Part shown: one piece after another, positions 1-10,223 of the stretch
Layout: the number at the start of each line of letters is the position of its first letter
Position numbering within the stretch: position 1 is the stretch's first letter
From: Artocarpus heterophyllus
Taxonomy: Eukaryota; Streptophyta; Magnoliopsida; Rosales; Moraceae
NCBI GenBank assembly: GCA_025403435.1
Contig: CM046354.1
Location: forward strand, 41,365,779 to 41,429,778
DNA: 64,000 bases
Reading direction: 5' to 3'
The notes under the pieces: generated by a model
The model's database searches: none
Told to the model about the DNA's origin: nothing
Seen by the model: the letters and a program-made list of their open reading frames with translations, nothing else
Program-made: the position numbers and the translations under genes

Positions 1-916
1 CATTTGTCGTCACTACAAGGTTGTGGGAAAGTTCTTGTACTGTGGAAATGTTCTTTCAGCGAAGCAAAATGCCCCCAAAAGTTTGGTTGCTTAAAGTGTC
101 CATGTTTCCATGTTTGTAGTGATGATTTAATTTTTTTTCTTTTTTTTAAGATTAAAAAATTATAAAGAGAGAGATTGCATAACATAACTTTAAAAAGGCT
201 TGCTATGTGAGATATAGATATTTTATGAAGTGGATTTTCCTATATTCTACCTATTATGGTAGAATAAAATAATTCCTCCTCTTTTAGGAGGAATTAAACT
301 ATTCTAGTTAGCATTCAAGGCTGTAAAATTTTAAGTCTAATATGATTTTTTGTGAATATTATCTGGCATAAAATGTTATAGTACTTCATCAGCAATGAGC
401 CATGATATTTTAATCGATGTTATTTTACTATACATTTTAAGAAAATAAATTAGCTATACTATTTTTGAAAGAAAATTGGGTTGAGTAGATAATTCTTCAC
501 TCAAAACAAAATTTATCTCAATGTATCAAAAATTATAGAGATGACTAACATTGTACACTGTTTTTAGATTCTTTTAGTTTCGCCCCATCCGCCCCCATCA
601 ACAGCGACTGACAGCCAAATTTCCCCACTAGCATCATTAGTCAAGATCTCCACTTTGTGGAGATGAGATCTTATTGCTCAAAGCGCCAACAATGGTGTAG
701 AAGACAAGCTGCTCGCACATTGAGGAGAAAATGAGGCCTGGTTGAGTCGTGGAGACAAATCATCGGTGGCAGTGTTATGCGTGAAGGTCTGACATTGTAG
801 ATAGAGAAGAGTGGAAGAGAGAAGGAGAGGATGAGAGAGAGTGTGTGTGTGTGTGATAGATAGAAACTAAATAAATTACTGAAATGTTATGCTAAGGTTT
901 TAAGATAGGAAGGTTG
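1..916. other. Left flank, no gene recognised
   Basis: This stretch precedes the first retroelement. It is AT-rich to about 540, then more balanced from 560 to 800. No reading frame with recognisable protein similarity is present on either strand. The only distinct structure is the purine/GT microsatellite near 822-855. The last five bases (912-916, GGTTG) are the left target-site duplication of element A. Confidence 0.6.
822..855. repeat. GA/GT microsatellite
   Basis: A GA-rich run passes directly into an uninterrupted GT dinucleotide run at about 840-855. It is simple sequence in non-coding flank. Confidence 0.85.
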
Positions 917-1269
917 TGCTAGACATGTATGCCCTAAGGAGTAAAAATGTAATAAGTTTTTGGAGACATTTTTATCAATAAAGAATTATTCATTGTTTAT
1001 ATACCAAATCTTGTCTTCTTTACGTTCATATTTGTTGAATGTATATTAAGCAAACAATAGTCTGAGACTGTCGGTCTAAACTTTTAAGAATTTGGCATAT
1101 GATGGACAGATTATGCAGAAGACATGATTCTTAAGGTGATAGTCTAAATCATACGATCCGCAATCGAGGGAATAAAGTTGGGCGCTTTATTCATGCAAAG
1201 ATTGTTATATTGTCTATATCCCTTTTGGGAGATGGTTTGTCTTGACCATTGGAGGTGCACTCTATGAAT

Positions 1270-1574
1270 AGAAACATTGGTACGTTGTCATAGGTGACGA
1301 TGTGTTGGATTGGGACATAAAGTGAATTAATTTGGATTAATAACTCTGTCTCGGCAAATCGATTCACTTTAGACAATCATTTGTGTTGTATCTTAATACT
1401 GAGATGAATAGGTGACGATGTGACATTGTCATAGAAACATTGGTACGTTGTCATAGGTGACGATGTGTTAGATCAGGTTATAAAGTGAATTAATTTGGAT
1501 TAATAACTCTGTCTCGGCAAATTGATTCACTTTAGACAATCATTTGTGTTGTATCTTAATACTGAGATGAATAG
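1270..1574 (+). repeat. 163-bp-period tandem duplication inside the 5' LTR of A
   Basis: The segment from 1270 recurs from 1433 with an offset of 163 bp. Each copy runs from AGAAACATTGG to GAGATGAATAG. The downstream copy carries substitutions (GATTGGGAC versus GATCAGGTT). The 3' LTR of the same element lacks this event but has a different tandem expansion in the same part of the LTR. Confidence 0.85.
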
Positions 1575-2513
1575 TGGGCCCGTTGTCTTAGCTTGTGTCT
1601 TTTGATGTACCAAAGGGTGGCACCCACATCTTAATAGTGGTATGCATGCCGGTATGTTGGAGGCATGACTCTTGATAGCGTAGACCTGTTATTCATAGAT
1701 ATGTAATCCATAGCTCCTCTTTAGGAGTAATGATATCCTCTTATATGCGTTATCCTATAATTGGAAAACTGGAGCGCTCAACCATTTGGATACATAGGTG
1801 TAACCAAATGGTATACTGTCTTTGGATGGTAAGTTTTCTGATGATAAGATAATGGAACGTAAAATAAAAATAATCGGGAAGGTAAGATAGAACTAGTCCT
1901 TAAGCTGATTATGGATTATCATATGGGGATACGATACACTATGATATGTCATAGAGACTTACCTATACGAGCTTCGTAATTCTATGTAGTTCGAGAGTGC
2001 AGCTCCAAGCTTTTAGTGGAGTAGCTTTGGAGTTGATAATTATAAAATGTATATCTGGGATATTGGGTTTCATAATTATTGGGAGCTTGAACTATATAGG
2101 TCCATTTGGTCCCCTTTGCTAGCTCACAACATCCTGTAATGACACGGCATGCTTTTCCAATAATTGGTAACTTATGTCGGATTTATTAGATTGGTTGAAA
2201 TTTAGAAGAATCAAATAATTCATGTCTGTTTATCGATTAAATTAATTTTGTGAAAAAAAATAATTCAAGATAAACTTGTTGAATTGTAAGGATTGGATAA
2301 TTTTTGTTTGTTTATCGGTTGATTTAATTTTTGGATAAATTAGGTCAAGATAAACTTGTAGAATTATTAGGAATTGATTTATTTTCTTAGAGATTATCTA
2401 GATAAAGTTGTTTTGATCAGATAACTTATCTATAAGGTTATTTGAATTAAAACTGAGACTTTATCCTATAAAATCTCAGGTGAAAAATAAAGATTCACGA
2501 GATTTTTATTCGA

Positions 2514-2600
2514 CAGTTCGGCTTGTTGATGGACGTGTTCGACCTACCAATGGGACCTGTTCGGCTTGCCGATCAGGTGGTTCGCCCTACCGATCAGCGA
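2514..2600 (+). promoter_or_regulatory. Reiterated TTCGGCCTGCCGAT-type motif array in the LTR
   Basis: Several degenerate copies of a short inverted repeat (arms TCGGC/GCCGA, two-base centre) lie about 110-200 bp upstream of the LTR TATA box. Visible forms here include TTCGGCTTGCCGATC and TTCGCCCTACCGATC. The array is GC-rich in an AT-rich LTR and sits where an enhancer would. The same motif recurs in the Copia leader and in the Gypsy LTRs. A regulatory role is inferred from position only. Confidence 0.6.
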
Positions 2601-2712
2601 AGGATAAGATCATGCATTTCCAAGTGGATCTTATCAGATATTGATCCGAACTCGATTCTGTTTCAAGTTTTGAGACCTAATCTGATCAGGACTGACCTCA
2701 GGACCAATCTCT

Positions 2713-2719
2713 ATATAAA
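2713..2719 (+). promoter_or_regulatory. TATA box of element A 5' LTR
   Basis: The sequence CTATATAAAT is conserved in the sister LTRs (for example 19931 in the 3' LTR), followed by AGTCTTAAGATC and a conserved R/U5-like stretch. Transcription probably begins about 30 bp downstream. Confidence 0.75.
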
Positions 2720-3109
2720 TGGACTAAGTCTTAAGATCTAGAAGATCAATTGAGAGATTAAGAGTGATACTCTGCTAGTGAGAATCTGAAAACTCCCTGA
2801 GAGCTTTTGTTCACAAATCATGAACACTTTCTTTGGGTTCTCTCGATTGGTTGAAGGAGAGTCACCTAGTGGAAGAGTTGTACGTGTGAGCCCACACTCA
2901 TTCCGGTCGTGGATAGAGAATAGCAAAGAAGACCAGTTGGTTGAGGCTCTTCTGGAATGTTACTTCTCTTCACGTTTTGCGAGGGTTCTTCGACACACAA
3001 AGGTTAGTAAGATCTAGTTAATTTATGCATATAACATGTCAAACTTGTGTTTTAGAAAATACTCTGATGTAAAATTTTAAAAATTCTAGTACGCACTCTT
3101 TTTCTAACA

Positions 3110-3337
3110 ATTGGTATCGGAGCAAGGTTTTTACAAAAATTTACAAGTTTGTGATCATGTTATATGTATAAATTTTGTGATCTTAATCTCTCCTATGCTT
3201 GAATTGAATTTTATAGAGAGTTGGCACTCTAGGTTTCTATATATTATATATGTTGTCATGGATTATATGGTGAATGTTTATTAATTAATTAATTAATTAA
3301 TATCGGTTATGGTTTCTTAGAGGCTAGAATGTGTATT
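3110..3337 (+). other. Element A leader, first part
   Basis: Non-coding leader between the 5' LTR and the nested Gypsy element. It includes a TTAA tetranucleotide run at about 3279-3301. Corresponding leader segments in the other copies (for example 38590-38650 and 46270-46330) carry shorter or interrupted TTAA runs. The leader resumes at 12415. Confidence 0.8.
3112..3123 (+). other. Primer-binding site of element A (initiator tRNA-Met)
   Basis: TGGTATCGGAGC begins two bases after the 5' LTR. It matches the complement of the initiator tRNA-Met 3' end (TGGTATCAGAGC) except for one A-to-G change. Confidence 0.88.
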
Positions 3338-5499
3338 TGTCATGCCCCAGAGCACGAGAGGTGATGTGGCGGATTATTTAAATTAATTAAAAGAAGAATT
3401 TAATTAAAATCAAGAGTTTAGGGGTTAAGTTAAATAATAAAAATGTGGAAGTTTCAAAACATTTTATAAAAGAATTCATAAACATTACGCAGGTGAAATC
3501 ATTAAGCGAATAATAAAAAAATAAAGAACCAAGGGTAAGGGTCCCACTGACCCACAACTTGTGTACATACATTGTAATGACAATATAATAATATAACTCC
3601 AGTCCAAGCACAAAGAAAGTTAAAAACATTACATGCCTTGTTTAATTGATACAAATAATCTACTAGTCCTTCTACTGCTCTTGAGTTCTGTCTGTTGAGT
3701 CCTCTCTGAACCTAAGTGGGAATCCACCTAGAGGGGGGAAATTTAAAAACAAACAAAATGTGAGCGAAAGGCTTAGTAGGACTACATTTTAATAAATCAT
3801 TTAATTTAAAGAAAAGTCTCACTATTCAGGGAATTGTTTAAAAGAAACCTTGAATAAATAAATTTAATAAAACCGTTCTTACCCAAAACAGTTTATTCGG
3901 TCGACCAGAAACATCACTCTCTTTTCCTAGGCAAACCACATGAAAATCACCACCGTAGTGGCCCAGCTGGGTTTCGGGACCTGTCCCTAGCGTCGATCGC
4001 TACACGACCCAATCTCTGATATGGCATCATGACCTTATATTCATTTCTAACATTATTCAGAACCCATTTACCAGATATTTTCATTATCATTCATTATGAA
4101 GTTCATTATGAAATTCATCTCAGTTCATGGTTTACAAAAATACAACCGATAAATTCCATTTTCAATCAACCGTTGAAAACATTTTTATAGAAACCCTTTA
4201 CAAAGCCAAATCATTTTGAAACTGGGTTACCAAAGAAAGGGTAGAAGTCTTACCTCGATACTCGTGTCGATGCCCCACACCGTAATCCATGTCCTCTATA
4301 CGTTAGCTCCGCAGAATCACGAACGATCCTAGATACACACTAAGTCGATCAATATCTAGTTTGAGACATTCTATATTACTAAACCATTTCATGATGTCCT
4401 AGTGTGCCATTCGTATCTTTAAAATCAATTTATAAGGCTGGAATTTCGATCAGGGTTCAAAATAGTGAAAACGGGTGAAAAATCACAAAATTTTCCCATG
4501 CCCTGCTGGCCTGTCGGATGCCCTACTTTGGCTAGCCGAACTGTGTAGTTTGGCCTGCCAGAAATCAAGTCCGGTAGGCCGGACACTTTCCATGTTCGGC
4601 CTGCCGAACGGATGAATCCGGCTTACCGATCCTTTGAATCCGGCCTGTCGAATTGGAAAAACCCAGAATTTCTAGCCACGGGTTTTGGGTTTCCCGAACT
4701 CAAATTTTAATTTTAACCTATTTTTCTAAAATCCTAGACGTAGAAAACAATCATAGTTGATAGAGAAACATAATAGAACACTTTTGAACTCATTTAAACA
4801 ATATTTAAACACCAAAATCTGAAAATGGAAGAAAATGAGGAAAAATGAAAAATCTTGAATTAAATCTGTTTTTCTTCAATCCAAGCTTAGATTCTAGGTG
4901 TTCTAAGTTCCTTTAACTCAAATAAAGGGTCTTCTAAGCTCAAACAAACTTAGATTTCAAAAATGCACAAAAATTGAAAATTTAGAAAAAGTTTAGAAAT
5001 TTCAAAACTAACATCGAATCGAAGCTTTAAATCACGTTCTTGGTTGCCAAATTACGTCCCCGAGCTTCCTACTCGCTAACCTAAAGCTTGGATTCAAATT
5101 TTGCTTCAAAAATTTGAAAGAGAAATGAGAGAGAATGAGAGAAACCGAGAGAGACAGTGTGAGAGAGAGACTCACGGGAAGAGAGAGAGTGAACCAAAGA
5201 GAGGGAGAGGAGAGAGAATAAATAGAGATAAATGGTGGGCGGTTTTACTGTATGAAAAGCAAGTGCTACCCACGGTTTTGTAAAACGGAATATTTTTAAC
5301 ATTGTACAAATGGTTGTGTCTTAAAACTCAAAACAACATTTTAAAACAATAAGAAATCATTAGAATTTATTAAATTAACAAAACAACCTAAAATTTAAAA
5401 TTTAACCAATTGATCAAATTAATGTTGAAACGTTAATTATGGCACACTAATTCATGATTTTACATTATAATAACATTAAATTAATTTTGGGGCGTTACA
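3338..5499 (-). repeat. 3' LTR of Gypsy element G
   Basis: About 2.16 kb, matching 10224-12414 throughout. Read on the - strand it starts TGTAACGCCCC and ends GCATGACA. It carries a GA-rich tract (5101-5220, CT-rich on the element's own strand) and a block of TCGGCCTGCCGA-type motifs at about 4500-4660. On the + strand the next bases (5500-5516) are the polypurine tract complement. Confidence 0.92.
4500..4660 (-). promoter_or_regulatory. TCGGCCTGCCGA-type motif array in Gypsy 3' LTR
   Basis: At least six degenerate copies, including the exact 16-mer GTTCGGCCTGCCGAAC at 4594-4609, plus forms such as CCGGCTTACCGATCC and CCGGCCTGTCGAATT. The spacing is about 20-30 bp. The same motif is arrayed in the LTRs and leader of the unrelated Copia family in this window. 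Function is unknown. Confidence 0.6.
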
Positions 5500-5516
5500 A
5501 CTCTCCACCCCTAAAA
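5500..5516 (-). other. Polypurine tract of Gypsy element G
   Basis: On the - strand the bases immediately before the 3' LTR read TTTTAGGGGTGGAGAG, a standard position and composition for second-strand priming. Confidence 0.75.
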
Positions 5517-5549
5517 GAAATTTCGCTCTCGAAATTTACAACTCAATTT

Positions 5550-6925
5550 AGAAACAAAACAAATGCGGATACAACTCCTGCATACTCGACTATAGTTCCC
5601 AAGTGGCTTCATCAACCCCGTGATGCTACCACACAACCTTTACTAACGGTATGTCACGACAACACAAACTGATCAATTTTCCGATCGATGATCTGAATCG
5701 GCACTTCCTTGTATGTCGTATCTTCCCGAACCTACACATCACGAAATGAAACTACCTTACCCTGCTCAGGCGGACACTTCCTAAGCATCGACACATGAAA
5801 CACATCATGAACATGAGAAAGTTCGGGCGGAAGGTCGAGCCGATAAGCGACCACACCAACACGCTGAGTGATTTCGAACGGTCCAATATACCTCGATGCA
5901 AGCTTTCCACTCACTCTGAACCGCATAGTTCCTTTACGAGACGATACTTTCAAGAGAACAAAATCTCCTACCGCAAACTCTAAGGGTCTACGTCTTCTAT
6001 CCGTGTAACTCTTCTATCGACTCTGAGCTGTCCTCAATCGATCTCGAATCACAACGACTTTCTCATTGCTATCACGGATCTCATCCGGCCCAAGAATAAC
6101 CCTGTTTTTCTACTCTGCCCAACATACCGATGACCGATACGGTCGCCCATACAATGCCTCAAACGGTACCATACCAATACTCACTTGATAGCTATTGTTG
6201 TACGCAAACTCTGCCAGATGCTAATATTTCTTCCAATTCCCGCTGAAGTCTAATGCACAGGCACGCAACATATCCTCGAGAATCTGAATAACCCGCTCAG
6301 ACTGTCCATCAGTCTGAGGATGAAATGTCATACTGAAGTTCAAATCCGTACCTAAAGCCTCCTGAAAACTCCTCCAGTACTTAGCATTAAACTTGGTGTC
6401 TCGATCAGAAGTGATGGATAAAGGAACTCCATGTAATCTCACTATGTTCTACAGATACAAATCCCTGAGAATCCTCCTCGAACATGTCGACCTGAATGGA
6501 ATGAAATGCGCTAATTTCGTCAACCTGTCAACCACAACCCAAACTGCATCATGCAGCTGCTCCATCCTTGGCAAACCTGTGAGAAAATCCATCGTCACAT
6601 GCTCCCATTTCTACCCTGGAATAGGAAGCGGCTGAAGCTGACCTGCAGGCATTTGATGCTCAGCTTTCACCTGAAGACACATCGTACACTTGGCCACGTA
6701 TTCTTGAACATCTTTTCTCATGCCTCTCCATCAGTATTGCCTCTTCAAATCACGATACATCTTTGTGCTCCCCGGATGAATGGCGAACTAAGACCTATGA
6801 GCTTCGTCCAAAATGGCTTTTGTCACCTTGACGATAGCTGGAACTGTAGGACGCTCCCGAAAATATAATGATCCATCTGCATGAACTTTCCATTCTTCAA
6901 ACCGCTCTCTGTTCTGAATCTGCGT
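5550..6925 (-). pseudogene. Gypsy G integrase with decayed chromodomain
   Basis: Integrase remnants on the - strand, at the 3' end of pol. The frame at 6442-6221 contains the core segment with SDRDTKF and the HPQTDGQSERV motif, including the catalytic Glu region. The frame at 5953-5732 contains the C-terminal GPF/Y-like module (RYIGPFEI) and the [11 protein letters not shown] motif. Further 3' (about 5730-5560), out-of-frame fragments read PIQIIDRKID and, in another frame, HHGVDEATWEL, the hallmark of plant chromovirus chromodomains. Stops and frameshifts separate all parts, so no functional integrase is encoded. Confidence 0.85.
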
Positions 6926-8657
6926 CTAAATCCCTTGCAAATGTTGATCCTGCCACTGATTTTGCTTCATCATCTGAACAAGAACTGGGGTCACCTCCAC
7001 ATGATATACCGAAACTTGATCATAGTCTTCATGATACCGTAGCCCATACTCGCTCACTGTCGCATCCCTGCTCCAGTCCTCAAGAGCCAAACAAGCGAGA
7101 ATCCCTAAAGACTTCCTACTAAGCGCATCCGGGACCACATTAGCTTTCCTGGGATGATACTGCAATGCAAAATCATAATCCTCCATATACTCTATCCATC
7201 TCTGCTGCCTCAAATTAAGATCCTTTTGAGTGAACAGATACCTCAAACTCTTATGATCGGAGAAGACCTAAAATGTCGCTCCATACAAATAACATCTCCA
7301 AATCTTCAACGCGTGAATCACTGCCGTGAGCTCCAAGTCGTGAGTAGGATAATTCTGCTCATGAGGTCGTAGCTGTCTTGATCCATACGCAACCACGCGT
7401 CCATGCTGCATCAACACACATCCAAGTCCGCATCTTGAAACATCTATGTAAACCTCATATGGCTCGTCACTGCTAGGAATAACCAACACTAGGGCTGAAG
7501 TCAACTGGTTCATCAATTCCTGAAAAGCAAGCTCACATTCTTCAACCCACTCAAACCTGACATTTTTCTTGATCAATCTCGTCAACGGAGCTGCAATCTT
7601 CAAAAAATCCTTTACAAATTTCCTGTAATAACTAGCGAGACCCAAGAAGCTGCGAATTTTTGCTACATTCCTTGGTTGTTCCCATTCCACTATGGCTTCA
7701 ATCTTGGACGGATCCATAGAAATACCATGCTCAGAGATGACATGACCCAAAAATTTGACCTCAGTCAACCAAAACTCACACTTTTTCCTCTTGGCATACA
7801 ACTGGTGCTCCTGCAGAGTCTGAAGCACGATCCGGAGATGCTACTCATGCTCCTCCCAAGTCTTAGAATACACTAGAATGTCATCGATGAACACGATCAC
7901 GAACTGATCTAGATACGGCCTAAGTATCCTGTTCATCAAATCCATTCGTCAACCTAAACAACATAACCAGAAACTCAAAATACCCATACCGGGTCCTAAA
8001 AGCTGTCTTGGGAATATCCTCTTCCTTAATCCTGAGTTGACGGTAACCCGATCGCAAATCAATCTTTGAGAAGTACCGTGAATCTCCCAACTAATCAAAC
8101 AACTCGTCGATCTTAGGCAAGGGATACTTATTCTTCACTGTAACACGATTCAGCTGCCAATAATCTACACACAACCTAAGAGTCCCATCATGTTTCTTAA
8201 CAAACAAAACCGGTGCTCCCCACGGAGATGTACTATTCTGAATATACCCTTTATCAGCAAGCTCCTGAAGTTGCTTCCTCAATTCTTTCATTTCTGCTGG
8301 CGCCATCTGATAAGGTGCTATAGAAATTGGTGCTATCCCCGGAAACAACTCAATACCAAACTCGATCTCCCAATGCAGTGGTAATCCTGGCAACTCGTCG
8401 GGGAAGACATCCTCGAACTCATCAACCACCGGAATCGCTACACTTCCTCTCAAAGCATAGGGCTCACACTCCAGATTCGCAAGAAAAATACAACAACCCA
8501 GATTTCTTCGCCCTCTTAGACATGACTTCATGAGACACTCACTCATTAACCAATCACCACTGCCCTGGTAAGTGATCATCGTCCCCCTATCAGACACTAG
8601 GGTCACTTTTCTAAGTTGGCAGTCTACAACTGCATTATACCTGGACAACCAGTCCAC
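6926..8657 (-). pseudogene. Gypsy G reverse transcriptase and RNase H
   Basis: The - strand segment 8657-8091 carries the RT N-terminal part, with [18 protein letters not shown] and the VDYWQLN motif (usually VDYRQLN). The catalytic FIDD motif is at about 7860-7920 in a frame read as [13 protein letters not shown]. The segment 7828-7268 continues the RT thumb and enters RNase H ([16 protein letters not shown]...[13 protein letters not shown]). The segment 7246-6926 holds the RNase H end ([15 protein letters not shown]). At least two interruptions separate these pieces. The order RT-RH-integrase identifies Gypsy rather than Copia. Confidence 0.9.
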
Positions 8658-8675
8658 CCCTAGAATTACATCATA

Positions 8676-8978
8676 TCAGCTCATGGGGAGTATAATCAAA
8701 TCACTTTTCAAAATCTCATCCCCAATCTTTATTTTACATGATTTACATACACAATTCACGCACACCCGCCCCAAGGGAGAAGCTATGACTAGGGGTTCAA
8801 TAAACTCTTCTATATCTAATCCCAAGGCATGTACAAAAGAACTCGAAATGAGAGAATGAGAGGCACCTGTATCAAATAAAACGTGAACTAAGGATTGAGA
8901 AACTAAGATCGTACCATCGACAACCGCGTTACTGGTAAGAGAATCTGAACCTCCTGATGCCATTGCATGAACCTGCAC
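8676..8978 (-). pseudogene. Gypsy G retropepsin-like protease
   Basis: The fragment has the aspartic-protease motif VLFDTGASHSLI, preceded by a short spacer after gag. The catalytic Asp-Thr-Gly is intact, but the fragment is cut from gag and from RT by stop codons. It would cleave the Gag-Pol precursor in a living element. Confidence 0.82.
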
Positions 8979-9258
8979 TGATGCCTTTCCTTTTCCTCTA
9001 CCAACATTGCTGGGTCCTGGATTACTCTGCCGATACTGCTAAGACAGAGATGACTGCACACTAGCTGTACTCGACGCTTGATACTGAGGGACGCTACACT
9101 GGAAATGCTGCGGCTGTTGCCCTCGTGCCGGATATGAAAACTGCTGAGGAGAGAACTGAGGATACTACAACTATGGATACTACTGAGGTAGAGGTAGGGT
9201 TTGAGGCTGAGACTGACGACTGGCATCTTCTTCGGTCTGAGATCCAAGACGGGCACTC

Positions 9259-10117
9259 CTAATCGGGCAATTCCTCTTGATGTGTCCTAGCTGCTGACAA
9301 AAATAACAATGAAAGCTTAGGGATTGCTGCGCCCACTACTACATGAACTGCTGCTACCACTATTCGTGCCACCCTGCTTGTTCTTTCCCAAAGTTGGACG
9401 GCTACTGGTGCTCTTCCTACCGCTCCTTTATGATCCTCCTGAAGCTTTTGCTCAATCTTCACAATACTGCACATAATCATTCTCCACTGATATTGCTGAT
9501 GACATAAGATCTCCAAAATTCCTAAGTCGCAAAGCAACCACCTGTCATCGAATAGGAGCCTTAAGCCCTTCTTGAAACTTAATGCACCTCTCGCGCTCCG
9601 ATGCCACTGTCGATGGGGCAAACCTGGCTAACTCATTAAATCTTGCCTCATATTCCCGAACTGACAATTTACTATGTTGTAACCTATAGAACTCAGTAGC
9701 CTTCTGATCTCTATACCCCTACAAAAAATACCAGCAATAGAACAGCTCCTCAAATTTGTCCCAACTGATATCGCCATCGCATTCCAAACGCTTAGCTTGT
9801 TTCCACTAAGTATTAGCACCACCCTCGAGCTTATATGCAGTAAATTCCACACGGTACTCATCTGGCACACTAAGGGTATCCAAATGCTTCACAATCGAGT
9901 CTAACCAATATTCTGTCAACTGCGGATCCCCATTACCATCAAAAGTCAGAATAGATGCATGCCAAAATTCCTTAAAATATGCATGCCAACAACTGACATC
10001 AGAATCCTCCGGTCTAGCCCTAGCTGCCATCTACCGAAAAGCTGTAAACATAGACCTCATCATGCCCTCATCATTTTTGAACTCAGCGTCAGCTGTCGAA
10101 CGACGTCTAGGTGCCAT
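9259..10117 (-). pseudogene. Gypsy G gag
   Basis: An ATG at 10117 opens a short frame, MAPRRRSTADAEF..., that stops after about 28 codons at a TAG. The next piece (10030-9806) carries the gag core, with WLDSIVKHLDTL and EFTAYKLEGGA. Further pieces continue in other frames (9870-9628 and 9621-9259). Near 9320-9260 a CCHC zinc knuckle, CYFCQQLGHIKRNC, is legible out of frame with its neighbours. At least four disruptions are present. Confidence 0.85.
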
Positions 10118-10208
10118 CCTCTCACTTTCGAAAACAAAATTTTAGACTGTCAGAGGTATTTTATTGTCATACCTATGTGTGCACAATTCCCAAGGTTCAT
10201 AACCTTGC

Positions 10209-10220
10209 GCTCTGATACCA
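10209..10220 (-). other. Primer-binding site of Gypsy element G
   Basis: On the - strand TGGTATCAGAGC follows the 5' LTR after a three-base gap and matches the initiator tRNA-Met 3' end exactly. Confidence 0.9.
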
Positions 10221-10223
10221 TTC

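Larger units (their letters stand above)
917..3109 (+). repeat. 5' LTR of element A
   Basis: A long terminal repeat of about 2.19 kb beginning TGCTAGACATG (TGTTAGACATG in sister copies) and ending CTAACA. It contains a partial tandem duplication (1270-1574), a reiterated GC-rich motif (2514-2600), a TATA box (2713) and a conserved splice-donor-like site near its end (3001-3011). Two kilobases is long for a Copia LTR. The R and U5 borders cannot be fixed from sequence alone. Confidence 0.92.

Noticed and set aside
1191..1376. A 61-codon antisense frame in the LTR that recurs in most LTR copies (for example also 18092-18277, 32722-32907, 56483-56668)
   Set aside because: It has no ATG; it begins at a TTG. 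The copies differ by many amino-acid changes, and it is missing or broken in E and in the 46497-48495 LTR. Its recurrence follows from LTR homology.
2820..3017. 65-codon frame in the R/U5 end of the A 5' LTR
   Set aside because: The ATG is ACG in most sister LTRs (CAAATCACGAACAC), so the frame is not shared as a gene.
5101..5302. Glu/Arg-rich and Ser/Leu-rich frames in the Gypsy LTR
   Set aside because: They translate the GA-rich tract, a low-complexity part of the LTR present in both LTRs.
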